Assembly (NCBI GenBank): GCA_023421955.1
Contig: JAEZSE010000050.1
Span: 1 to 64,000 of the forward strand
Length of the DNA: 64,000 bases
From: Bacillota bacterium
GTDB taxonomy: Bacteria; Bacillota; Clostridia; Christensenellales; UMGS416
Direction: 5' to 3'
This document shows positions 41,176 through 48,890 of this stretch, one piece after another (position 1 is the first letter of the stretch; each line of letters opens with the position of its first letter). The notes beneath the pieces were generated by a model. It searched no databases. It was given only the letters and a program-made list of their open reading frames with translations, and was not told the DNA's origin. Position numbers and translations under genes: made by a program.

Positions 41176-41982
41176 ATGCCCGAATATCCGGAGATCCGCC
41201 ACCTGGCGGAGCAAATGCATGCAGCGCTTGCCGGCAAGACGTTGTCCGGTGTTGAGATCGCCAATCCCAAATGCCTGAACCTTACTCCCGAGGAATTCCT
41301 GCGACGCATTGAGGGCCGCACAATCCTTGGAGCCACCTCAAAGGGCAAATGGGCTTTCCTGCCGCTCGATGACGGCAGCCGCCTGGCGTTGAACCTCAAT
41401 ATGGGCGGCAATGTGGTGCTCTACGGCCCAGGAGAAGGCCCCCGCGAAAAATGGCGCATCGTGCTCCGCTTCACCGACGGGTGCAGCCTTTCCATCGGCT
41501 TTTGGTTTCTGGGTTACCTGCACCTGATCGGGCCCGGTGAACCACACCCGATGACCGACAGCTTGGGTGCAGACCCCTTGTCAGACGAGTTCACCTTTGA
41601 AGAGTTTGACCGCCTGTTAGGCAGGCGAAAGCTGCCCATCAAGACCTTCCTGCTGCGGCAGGATGCCATTGCCGGCATTGGCAATTTCTACATTCAGGAT
41701 CTGCTCTTTCTGGCGAAGATCCATCCAATGCGGCCTATCGAGGCGCTCACAATGGAGGAGCGTCGGCGCATTTTTGACACAATGCGCTCCTATTTACAGC
41801 AGGCGCTGGATCTTGGCGGAGCATCCTATGAAAACGGGCTATATGACGAGCCCGGCGGGTTCAAGGAGATGCTGATCGGGTATAAGGAAGGCCAACCCTG
41901 TCCGAAGTGCGGTGCGGTGATTCAGAAGATCAAGACGGGTAGCACGAGCGGGTTTGTGTGTGAGCGGTGCCAGCCTCTTTGA
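41176..41982 (+). CDS. Fpg/Nei-family DNA glycosylase
   Basis: 268 residues. The N-terminal MPEYPEIR supplies the catalytic Pro-Glu; ATSKGKWAFL holds the lysine of the beta-hairpin; DAIAGIGNFYIQDLLF is the helix-two-turn-helix; and CPKCG with CERC at the C-terminus form the zinc finger. These enzymes cut out oxidised purines or pyrimidines and nick the strand. Which lesion cannot be told; sequence around the active site departs from classic Fpg (MPELPE). GGAG seven bases before ATG. Confidence 0.9.
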   Translation: MPEYPEIRHLAEQMHAALAGKTLSGVEIANPKCLNLTPEEFLRRIEGRTILGATSKGKWAFLPLDDGSRLALNLNMGGNVVLYGPGEGPREKWRIVLRFTDGCSLSIGFWFLGYLHLIGPGEPHPMTDSLGADPLSDEFTFEEFDRLLGRRKLPIKTFLLRQDAIAGIGNFYIQDLLFLAKIHPMRPIEALTMEERRRIFDTMRSYLQQALDLGGASYENGLYDEPGGFKEMLIGYKEGQPCPKCGAVIQKIKTGSTSGFVCERCQPL

Positions 41983-42006
41983 TCATTGTGGCAGAAGGAG
42001 AAGCAT

Positions 42007-42322
42007 GTGAAGTCTGAACCCATAACTAGAATTTGGATAGATGAATCCAGTATATTGTGCATTAAGCCTCAAACTACGAAATTTCCGATGATCTACAGAA
42101 GTGCCATGAACGTGTGTTGGAATGAATCGGAAAAGTTTCTGTACCATCGTTTCGTTGGTTCTACGACACCAGCTGAGTGGTATCAACAAATCATTGATGC
42201 AGGTAGAGATAGAAGGCGGATACCACTTGTATTTTACAAAAGAAACGGTATGGCAGAACGTTGATACTATAACAAAACAGCTTATTAAAGCTAAGGAGTA
42301 CCTTCCGCAAGGAGATAAGTAA
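42007..42322 (+). pseudogene. Frameshifted small gene (integron-cassette-like protein)
   Basis: Starting at GTG 42007 (GGAG six bases ahead) the frame reads WIDESSILCIKP, MIYRSAMNVCWNESEKFLYH and EWYQQIIDA, then at about 42198-42206 must shift to continue as EIEGGYHLYFTKETVWQNVD to a stop at 42322. Together the halves resemble a family of small proteins once named after an integron cassette. Either a real disruption or a base-calling error. Unrelated to its neighbours. Confidence 0.6.
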
Positions 42323-42411
42323 CATCAGCTGCCGTATGCCCGCTTCCCTGAGGTCAAGATATTTGAACATCAGGATGAGCAGGCCGAGCGATTGTTTATG
42401 AGTTGTCGCAG

Positions 42412-42484
42412 AAATCCCCCCTGTCGCTGCAGCGACATCCCCCCTTGAATTTTTGCCTCTGGCAAAAACAAGGGCGGGTAGGGA
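42412..42484 (+). repeat. Dispersed GC-rich hairpin repeat, family A, copy 4
   Basis: AAATCCCCCCTG, palindrome GTCGCT/AGCGAC, CATCCCCCCTT, a variable second hairpin (TTTTTGCC/GGCAAAAA) and AAGGGCGGGTAGGGA. It lies in a 316-base gene-free stretch together with a family B variant at 42508; nothing else is seen there. Confidence 0.82.
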
Positions 42485-42507
42485 GCTGCTAATCCCTGCT
42501 TAGCAGT

Positions 42508-42531
42508 AGGGGCCGGGCTCCGCCCCGGCCC
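42508..42531. repeat. Short GC-rich palindromic repeat, family B, variant copy
   Basis: TAGGGGCCGGGCTCCGCCCC, then GGCCC. It matches the complement of the 10511 and 37970 copies with several changes. Confidence 0.5.
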
Positions 42532-42638
42532 ATCATTTCGGAGTGCATATGACAATATCGTGCAACGATGAGGTGCCAGCCTATATAACATAAAATACCT
42601 AAAATGAGCAAATACGACGTCGTGTAGGGAGAACGCAC

Positions 42639-43280
42639 ATGAAGCAGGAAATTCCAGACAAAAATCTATTCATGATGTGCAATGAACTAAATCTCAGTGC
42701 ATTATCGGAGCTGCCGCTAGGATATTATGTCAGGACTTGCCAGAAAAGCGAATTGGATCTTTGGAAAAGAATCCATTTTGATGATCCAGAAGAAGCAAAA
42801 GAGAATTCAGGTATGATGACAAGTTTTTTTCATGCTGTCTATGGCAGCAAAGAAGACTTGTTCTTTCAGAAATGCTTATTCGCTTGTGATAAAAATGATA
42901 CGCCTGTCGGGACGTGCTTTGCATGGCAATCATACGAGAAAATCATGACGATACATTGGTTCAAGGTTGTAAAAAGCTATGAGGGTTTCGGGATTGGAAG
43001 AGCGCTTCTTTCCATTGTAATGAAGGCCATTGACAGGAACGATTATCCAGTTTATCTGCATACCCAGCCATCCAGTTATCGTGCAATCAAACTATACAGA
43101 GACTTTGGCTTCTCCTTGCTATCTGATCCGGTCATCGGATACCGGCAGAATCATCTGGCAGATTGCCTACCGATTCTTAAAGACTATATGCCTCCAATGG
43201 ATTTTGTAAAGCTGCGCGTGACGAAAGCGCCTGAAGATTTTTTGTTAGCCGTAAAGTCATCCGAGATTAGCCAATTTTGA
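42639..43280 (+). CDS. GNAT-family N-acetyltransferase
   Basis: 213 residues. The acetyl-CoA motif SYEGFGIGRALLSIVMKAID and the C-terminal HTQPSSYRAIKLYRDFGF are GNAT elements; the N-terminal half (LPLGYYVRTCQKSELDLWKR) is the usual acceptor side. GGGAG seven bases ahead of ATG. AT-richer than neighbours. Substrate unknown. Confidence 0.85.
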   Translation: MKQEIPDKNLFMMCNELNLSALSELPLGYYVRTCQKSELDLWKRIHFDDPEEAKENSGMMTSFFHAVYGSKEDLFFQKCLFACDKNDTPVGTCFAWQSYEKIMTIHWFKVVKSYEGFGIGRALLSIVMKAIDRNDYPVYLHTQPSSYRAIKLYRDFGFSLLSDPVIGYRQNHLADCLPILKDYMPPMDFVKLRVTKAPEDFLLAVKSSEISQF

Positions 43281-43361
43281 GGTCTATCCCATTGAGCACG
43301 TATAGACATGATTTGTGTTGTGAGCACACATCGGACCATAAATATTTCGATATGAAACCAG

Positions 43362-43712
43362 GTGAAGAGATTGTCCGAGCAAGAATACCGCGCACTAATT
43401 TATCAATTCATCGCCAACATCCCAGAGGGCAAAGTGGCCACCTTCGGCCTTCTGGCCGCATTGGCCGGCAACCCCAAAGCTGCGAGGAGAGCCGCACGGG
43501 CCGTGGCTCACGCGCCCGATGGCCTGCCCTGCCACAGGGTGGTGAAAGCAGGCGGCGAGCTGGTGCCAGGCTATGTGTTCGGCCAGGGTGAGCAGCAGGC
43601 CAGGTTGATCGCAGAGGGTGTGATGTTCACCGATGATGGCCGGGTGCGGCTGTCAGATCACCTATGGAAGACTGACGAAGCACTGGAAAAGCTTGCAACC
43701 CAAGGCAAATAA
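43362..43712 (+). CDS. MGMT-like alkyltransferase (Ada C-terminal domain)
   Basis: About 113-116 residues. The methyl-acceptor motif reads GLPCHRVVKAGG, with the cysteine kept, so it may be an active O6-alkylguanine transferase rather than an alkyltransferase-like protein; the DNA-binding helix GKVATFGLLAALAGNP is the HTH. Only the C-terminal domain is present. GTG 43362 is given as start; a TTG at 43371 has the better spaced AGGTG. It shares a repair theme with the Fpg-like gene upstream. Confidence 0.83.
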   Translation: MKRLSEQEYRALIYQFIANIPEGKVATFGLLAALAGNPKAARRAARAVAHAPDGLPCHRVVKAGGELVPGYVFGQGEQQARLIAEGVMFTDDGRVRLSDHLWKTDEALEKLATQGK

Positions 43713-43766
43713 TCACTGGGATGCAACCTTTTCACTCCGCAAACGCTAAATCGGGCGGTGATCTCA

Positions 43767-44021
43767 ATGACGCTCAGGGAGAAGTTTGAACAGCGCTGCG
43801 GTAAAACAAGTGATGAGCTTTATCAACATGTGCTCACATTAGCCCTGGACGACCAAAGGCAATATGTCCACCTTACCGATGATGAATTGAATTGGCTCCT
43901 GGACCCAGCCCAATTCCCACCAAGCAACCACCAGACTGAGCGCCTTGACGAGATACAGGAGCGGCTGCTGGAAACGATGGAGATCATCTATGACCTTGTG
44001 CAAAGGATTGACCGTCGGTAG
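43767..44021 (+). CDS. Uncharacterised 84-residue acidic helical protein
   Basis: Starts at ATG 43767, or GTG 43758. Mostly helical and acidic: YQHVLTLALDDQRQYVHLTD, LLDPAQFPPSNHQ and LDEIQERLLETMEIIYDLVQ. No cysteines beyond one at the start, no membrane segment, no motif I know. Confidence 0.55.
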   Translation: MTLREKFEQRCGKTSDELYQHVLTLALDDQRQYVHLTDDELNWLLDPAQFPPSNHQTERLDEIQERLLETMEIIYDLVQRIDRR

Positions 44022-44087
44022 CAAACACCTCTTCCCGCCGCTTTTGGCTTTTTCCCTTAAAAGTTCCTAAGGATGTCAAACAAGATG

Positions 44088-44116
44088 TTGCGCTCCGAAT
44101 GGGCATAGTGTATTAT
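44088..44116 (+). promoter_or_regulatory. Promoter of yajC
   Basis: TTGCGC, 17-base spacer, TATTAT (44111-44116), 36 bases before the coding start. Confidence 0.7.
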
Positions 44117-44151
44117 GAGTACCTGAAAAAGTACAATAGGATGGTGCAAAA

Positions 44152-44469
44152 ATGCCGACTTCTGATATCTCCGGTATCACTCCGATTTTAGCGCAGATAC
44201 TGCCTTTGATCCTTCTCGTGGTTGTCTTCTATTTCATCTTGCTTCGCCCCCAGCAGAAGCAGAAGAAGGCCCGCGCCGAAATGATGAAGAACATGAAAGT
44301 GGGCGACCGCATCAAGACCATCGGCGGCGTGCATGGCCGCATCGTGGAGCTCAGGGATGATGTCGTGACCATTGAGAGTGGTCGTGCCAAGACACAGCTG
44401 GTGTTTGACCGCGCGGCGATCAGCACCGTGGAAGGCGGCGCCGAGGATACCAACGCCGACCTGCAATAA
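44152..44469 (+). CDS. yajC: Preprotein translocase subunit YajC
   Basis: 105 residues. One membrane helix (ILAQILPLILLVVVFYFILL) followed at once by RPQQKQKKARAEMMKNMKVG, DRIKTIGGVHGRIVEL and a short beta domain: the complete YajC pattern. It associates with SecDF and YidC. The usual neighbours tgt, queA, secD and secF are absent here. AGGATGG before the ATG; own promoter and terminator. Confidence 0.95.
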   Translation: MPTSDISGITPILAQILPLILLVVVFYFILLRPQQKQKKARAEMMKNMKVGDRIKTIGGVHGRIVELRDDVVTIESGRAKTQLVFDRAAISTVEGGAEDTNADLQ

Positions 44470-44485
44470 TCCTGATTGATCAACA

Positions 44486-44517
44486 AAAGCCACCGGATCA
44501 CACCGGTGGCTTTTTCA
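44486..44517 (+). terminator. Terminator after yajC
   Basis: AAAGCCACCGG (44486-44496) pairs with CCGGTGGCTTT (44503-44513), five T in all. Confidence 0.85.
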
Positions 44518-44568
44518 TATTGTAAATGTCACCAATTGTAAAAGCGCGCAAACTCATGGTTATCATTT

Positions 44569-44590
44569 CATATATCTGTTTCGATATATG
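44569..44590. promoter_or_regulatory. Inverted repeat ahead of the calcium-binding-motif gene
   Basis: CATATATC-TGTTTC-GATATATG, eight-base perfect arms, about 55 bases before the coding start. It may be an operator or a leader hairpin. Confidence 0.4.
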
Positions 44591-44645
44591 CAATACAGGC
44601 TGAAAGGACTCGGCTTGATCGACTCACGGACAGGGAGGTCCCAAA

Positions 44646-45758
44646 ATGAAAATCGCAAATTCAACCGTCTCGATGACGGCCCACAGCAGTTTGGACATTT
44701 CCAGCACCAAACAAACCACATTGCAGGCCTGGGTGGGCAACCGGCCAAACACCACGATCCGAAACCTCCCGGCGCAGGAAGCGGACACGGTGGACATTTC
44801 CTTTCTGGCAAAAAAGCTGAGTTTAAAAGCTATCAAACTACCGGTGGAAGGTGAGGCCCAAGCCTCCGCAGCCGCCACAGCTAACAGCGGCGACATTGGC
44901 AGCAGCGAGGTGGATTTAACGGACAAGGATCTGCAGAAGATCAAGCTTGTCGAAGAATTCATGTATCGGCTCACCGGCAAGCGGTTCAAATTCCTGATGG
45001 TAGACAAAAACAAGCTAAGGGAAATGGCAAAAAAACTGGAAGCAGGCGACGCAGCGGCGCTGCCGCAAATGCAGGCAGCACCCCGCCGGGCTGGCTACGG
45101 CATCATTTACGACTCGGTGGAGACCTATTCTGAAAAGCAAACAATGGACTTCACGGCAGCCGGATCGGTTCAGACTGCAGACGGCAGGAGCATCGATTTC
45201 AAAGTCACGCTGCGCATGAGCCGGGAATTCTACGCCTCCAGCGAGATCCATTACCGCGAAGGTGACGCCAAGATCGACCCGCTGGTGATCAACCTGGATG
45301 GGGCCAGCCCCCAGCTTACCCAAAGGGACTTTTTGTTTGACCTGGACAACGACGGTGATGAAGATCAGATCTCACGCCTGATGGCTGGCTCCGGCTTTTT
45401 GGCGCTGGACAAAAATGAAGATGGCACGATCAACAACGGCGGCGAACTCTTCGGCCCGGCCATGGGCGACGGCTTTGCGGAGCTTGCCCAATACGACTCT
45501 GACGGCAACCGTTGGATTGATGAGAACGACCCCATCTATGACAAGCTGCGCATCTGGATGACCGATGAAAACGGCAACATGCAGCTATTTGCACTTGGCC
45601 AGAAAGGTGTGGGCGCACTGTATCTTGGTAATGTGGCCTCGGCTTTCGACATCAAGGATACCAGCAATAACAGCCTGGGAACAGTACAATCCACCGGCAT
45701 CTATCTGAAAGAAAACGGCCAGGCCGGCACGCTGCAGCACGTCGACCTGACCGTCTGA
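44646..45758 (+). CDS. Protein with EF-hand/dockerin-like calcium-binding motifs
   Basis: 370 residues; GGGAGG seven bases before ATG. The C-terminal third carries three acidic loops: DLDNDGDEDQISRL, LDKNEDGTINNGGELFGPAM and YDSDGNRWIDENDPIYDKLR, which follow the D-x-[DN]-x-[DN]-G pattern of calcium loops. The middle (SIDFKVTLRMSREFYASSEI) looks beta-rich. No signal peptide: the N-terminus (KIANSTVSMTAHSSLDISST) is Ser/Thr-rich, as in flagellar or type-independent exported proteins. Similar proteins are annotated only as hypothetical. Monocistronic. Confidence 0.72.
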   Translation: MKIANSTVSMTAHSSLDISSTKQTTLQAWVGNRPNTTIRNLPAQEADTVDISFLAKKLSLKAIKLPVEGEAQASAAATANSGDIGSSEVDLTDKDLQKIKLVEEFMYRLTGKRFKFLMVDKNKLREMAKKLEAGDAAALPQMQAAPRRAGYGIIYDSVETYSEKQTMDFTAAGSVQTADGRSIDFKVTLRMSREFYASSEIHYREGDAKIDPLVINLDGASPQLTQRDFLFDLDNDGDEDQISRLMAGSGFLALDKNEDGTINNGGELFGPAMGDGFAELAQYDSDGNRWIDENDPIYDKLRIWMTDENGNMQLFALGQKGVGALYLGNVASAFDIKDTSNNSLGTVQSTGIYLKENGQAGTLQHVDLTV

Positions 45759-45773
45759 TCTCTGAAACCTGGC

Positions 45774-46625
45774 CTATTTGGCGTATTGATGCAGCCGCTC
45801 GCCCACCACAGGCCTGCGGTGCTCCAACGCGGCCATCGAGTATTCCACGACCTCGCGTGCTTCGCCGGGCGTCATGCAGCCCACGGCGACCATGTCCTGC
45901 TCACGGATGCTGTTCCAAACAAAGGTGAGCCCCACAAAGGGGTTCAAATGCCCGGCGGCCATCGGTTTGATGGTGAGTACGGGCTTTTTTGCTTCCCAGA
46001 TCACGCGGTGCACGCCTTCCACCTCAATCTGCATCAGAAAGCCGGCGGCGTTGTAGATCTGGATGTAGGTCTCCACATCATAGCCATTTTCGTCGGTGAA
46101 CTCCACAACTTCAGGCATATGGGCCGAAAGGCCGGGGATCATGCCGTGGTCGCGGATCATATACAGATAGTCCTCAATCCGCTCGATCTTGCGCTTGCCC
46201 TTGTTGATCAGCTGCTCCACCACATAATGCAGCGGCAGAACGATGTCAATGCCGGACTCCTTGCAGCGCTTGATCACCCCTTCGGCTGATGCGCGGGCTT
46301 CGGGGCTGTCCGCCGTGTCAAACACAGCCAGCTCGATCACGTTGACCTTCTGCCCGGAGCGCTGCTCCGCCAGGCGGATGCCGTCCATCGCAAAGTCATG
46401 GCCTACCAGGCAGCCGATAATCGTGTCCACGCCGTAATGCAGATAGGTCTGCACGATCTCCGCCACAGCCTCGCGGTTGTTGTTGATCTCCTTGATGTGG
46501 TTGTCACGGGCCATCGTGCGGTGGCTGCCGCCCATGATGTTGTTGGTGCCCATGATCATGCGGGATACCGACAGCCCGCCGATGTTGGTGCGCGGGAAAA
46601 GCTTCTGGTCCATGTGAGCTTCCAT
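45774..46625 (-). CDS. Aldo/keto reductase-like TIM-barrel protein
   Basis: 283 residues from ATG 46625, behind AGGAAGAAAGG; an inner ATG at 46613 is possible. GGLSVSRMIMGTNNIMGGSH at the start, a midbarrel DHGMIPGLSAHMPEVVEFT, and PVLTIKPMAAGHLNPFVGL with VAVGCMTPGEAREVVEYS near the end recall the aldo/keto reductase barrel and its NADP site. The usual catalytic Tyr/Lys/His set is not obvious, so it may be a non-reductase member. A TATAAT box lies at 46665-46660 on the minus strand. Confidence 0.65.
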   Translation of the reverse strand: MEAHMDQKLFPRTNIGGLSVSRMIMGTNNIMGGSHRTMARDNHIKEINNNREAVAEIVQTYLHYGVDTIIGCLVGHDFAMDGIRLAEQRSGQKVNVIELAVFDTADSPEARASAEGVIKRCKESGIDIVLPLHYVVEQLINKGKRKIERIEDYLYMIRDHGMIPGLSAHMPEVVEFTDENGYDVETYIQIYNAAGFLMQIEVEGVHRVIWEAKKPVLTIKPMAAGHLNPFVGLTFVWNSIREQDMVAVGCMTPGEAREVVEYSMAALEHRRPVVGERLHQYAK

Positions 46626-47062
46626 CCTTTCTTCCTGGTGCGGGAGATATGGCAATCCTATTATACAAGATTGCTCTTGGAAAAGATGCATTTTATTGAG
46701 CTCATCTACTCATCGTTAATGCCCTGTTCCTCCCCCATTACCAAAAGCCCTCGCCCCTGCCCCTCTCCCAGAACAAGGCTCTCTCCCTATGCCCCTCACC
46801 CTTCTCTAGACACCCTCACCCCAACCCCTCTGCCCGGTGTCATTCCGCAGGAATGATGCCTAACTGGGCGAGGGGTATATTAGCTTAGGGGCTGTCGCCC
46901 CTATTACCCCGAATCTTACCTATATGATCGTGTCCGCATAGATAAAGCTTGGGGGGCCGGGGGTGTCAGCCGAAGTTGACTGCCTACTCGTTGGGTATTG
47001 GATTTACCAATCCCATCCATTATAATCATAGGGATATCCCATTTCATATTGAAAGGCATTCA
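46626..47062. other. Gene-free stretch with C-rich low-complexity tract
   Basis: 437 bases between divergent genes. From about 46725 to 46835 the plus strand is made of loosely repeated CCCTCACCCC, CCCCTCTCCC and CCCCTGCCCC units, so the minus strand is a run of G tracts able to form G-quadruplexes. A small palindrome CATTCC-GCAG-GGAATG lies at 46842-46857, and AGGGGC-TGTC-GCCCCT follows at 46887. No convincing open frame. Confidence 0.6.
46998..47026 (+). promoter_or_regulatory. Promoter of the rbgA operon
   Basis: TTGGAT, 17-base spacer, TATAAT (47021-47026), 36 bases before the rbgA ATG. Confidence 0.75.
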
Positions 47063-47935
47063 ATGGACATCAACTGGTACCCGGGGCATATGCTGAAGGC
47101 CCGCCGGATCATGGAGAGCAGCCTGAAAGCTGTTGACTTCGTGATCGAGGTGGTGGATGCGCGCATCCCAAGGGCATCCCGTAACCCCGACTTTGACGAT
47201 TTATTTCAGACAAAAGCCCGTGTGATCGTACTCAATAAGGCTGACATGGCAGACCCGGCCCGCACCAGGGAGTGGCTCAAGTGGTATGCCGGGCAGGGCG
47301 TGCCGGCGGTGGAGTTTGTGGCGACCCAGCGGCAGGGCCGTGAGAACCTCCTGAAAATGATGCAGCAGGCCGCTGAGGAAAAGGTGCAGAGGATGGCTGC
47401 CCGGGGTGCCAAAAAGACCGTGCGGGCGCTGGTGGCAGGCATCCCCAATGTGGGCAAATCCACGCTGATCAACGCGCTGGCCGGCGCTGCCTCCGCCAAG
47501 ACAGGCGACAAGCCCGGTGTGACCCGCGGCAAGCAGCTGATCCGTATCACGCCCTGGATGGAATTGATGGACACACCCGGCGTGCTGTGGCCCAAGCTCA
47601 GCGACCTCAAAGGCGCGCTGAACCTGGCCTTCACCGGGGCGGTTAAGGAAGAAGTGATGGATTCTTATAAGCTGGCGCTGGAACTGATTTCCGCGCTGGC
47701 CGTCCAATATCCGAACGCAATCCCGGAGCGGTATAAACTCGATCATGCGGAAGGCGGCGCCGACGAGGTGCTGATCGCCATCGCAAAGAAGCGCGGCTGC
47801 CTTATTTCAGGCGGCGAGCCGGATGAGGAGCGGGCTGCAAGGATTGTTTTGGATGAAATGAAAGGCGCGAAGCTGGGCAGGCTCACGCTGGAAAGGCCCG
47901 GTGAACGTGAAGACCAACAGCCTTTTGAGCTTTGA
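47063..47935 (+). CDS. rbgA: Ribosome biogenesis GTPase RbgA (YlqF)
   Basis: 290 residues from ATG 47063 (AAAGG ahead); the frame upstream is not coding. A circularly permuted GTPase: G4 VLNKAD comes first, then G1 GIPNVGKSTLINAL, a G2 region with KPGVTRGKQ and G3 DTPGVLWPK. MDINWYPGHMLKARR is the RbgA N-terminus and a helical C-terminal domain follows. It acts late in 50S assembly. Its 3' end overlaps the next gene by 35 bases. Confidence 0.95.
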   Translation: MDINWYPGHMLKARRIMESSLKAVDFVIEVVDARIPRASRNPDFDDLFQTKARVIVLNKADMADPARTREWLKWYAGQGVPAVEFVATQRQGRENLLKMMQQAAEEKVQRMAARGAKKTVRALVAGIPNVGKSTLINALAGAASAKTGDKPGVTRGKQLIRITPWMELMDTPGVLWPKLSDLKGALNLAFTGAVKEEVMDSYKLALELISALAVQYPNAIPERYKLDHAEGGADEVLIAIAKKRGCLISGGEPDEERAARIVLDEMKGAKLGRLTLERPGEREDQQPFEL

Positions 47936-48890
47936 CAAGGACGCAGCCTCTGCGTGCCTCGGCCTGGTGGCCGGCATGGACGAAGCCGGCCGGGGCCCTC
48001 TGGCAGGGCCGGTGGTGGCAGCCTGCGTGATCATGCCGCTGGAAGACCCCATCGAGGGAGTAAACGACTCCAAGAAGCTCACTGAAGCACGGCGCGAGAA
48101 GCTCTTTCCGCTCATCATGGACAGGGCTGTGGCAGTGGGCGTGGGCATTGTGGACCGGGCGGAGATCGACCGGATCAACATCCTGAACGCCACCCGCCTG
48201 GCAATGCGGATGGCATATACCGACATGAGCCTGGAGCCCCAGCTGCTGCTGGTGGACGCCGTGGAGGGCCTGGACCTGCCGGTGGAAACCCAGCCGATCA
48301 TCCGGGGTGACGGCACCAGCTACAACATCGCGGCGGCCTCCATTGTGGCCAAGGTGACCCGCGACCGGCGTATGGCCGAACTGGACGGCATCTATCCCGG
48401 TTATGGTTTTGCGCAGCATAAAGGCTACGGCACCGCCGAACACATTGAGGCGCTGCGTTCGCTGGGCCCCTGCCCGGAGCACAGAGCCAGCTTCATTGGC
48501 GGCATCCTGGGCCCTAGCCGAAAGCAAAAGGGCCGGGTTGGCGAAGACATGGCCGAGAAGCTCCTGATGGCTGAAGGCCTGGAAGTGCTGGAGCGCAACT
48601 GGCGCACCGCCCGGGGCGAACTGGACATTGTGGCGATGGATGAGGATATTTTGGCTTTTGTGGAAGTGAAATACCGGGAGAGCGAGCGGTATGGTCTGCC
48701 CCGCGAAGCAGTGGACCAGCGCAAGCGCCGGGGAATCGTGCAGACGGCACTGAGCTACCTGCATGAGAAGGGGCGGAAGGGCGCCCGCTGCCGCTTCGAC
48801 GTGGTGGAGATCGTGAAGCGGGGTCATGGATATGACATCAACTATGTCAAAGACGCATTCCCTGCCGAAGGAGGAGAATTCTTTCTATGA
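47901..48890 (+). CDS. rnhB: Ribonuclease HII fused to a YraN (UPF0102) nuclease-like domain
   Basis: 329 residues. Residues about 20-205 are RNase HII: GMDEAGRGPLAGPV holds the first Asp-Glu of the DEDD site, NDSKKLTEARRE follows, LLLVDAVEGL gives the third acid, and GDGTSYNIAAASIVAKVTRD is the conserved stretch before the last. Residues about 210-325 are a YraN/UPF0102 domain: KGRVGEDMAEKLLMAEGLEV, GELDIVAMDEDILAFVEVK with the D-[ED]-x-K nuclease-like core, and FDVVEIV. These are normally two adjacent genes; here no stop separates them. It starts inside rbgA and ends overlapping the next gene by four bases. Confidence 0.92.
   Translation: MNVKTNSLLSFDKDAASACLGLVAGMDEAGRGPLAGPVVAACVIMPLEDPIEGVNDSKKLTEARREKLFPLIMDRAVAVGVGIVDRAEIDRINILNATRLAMRMAYTDMSLEPQLLLVDAVEGLDLPVETQPIIRGDGTSYNIAAASIVAKVTRDRRMAELDGIYPGYGFAQHKGYGTAEHIEALRSLGPCPEHRASFIGGILGPSRKQKGRVGEDMAEKLLMAEGLEVLERNWRTARGELDIVAMDEDILAFVEVKYRESERYGLPREAVDQRKRRGIVQTALSYLHEKGRKGARCRFDVVEIVKRGHGYDINYVKDAFPAEGGEFFL

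Noticed and set aside
46725..46835. C-rich repeats as a CRISPR array
   Set aside because: Units are irregular, there are no spacers of even length, and no cas genes are present.
47883..48827. 314-codon open frame antisense to the RNase HII-YraN gene
   Set aside because: Antisense shadow of a strongly supported gene.
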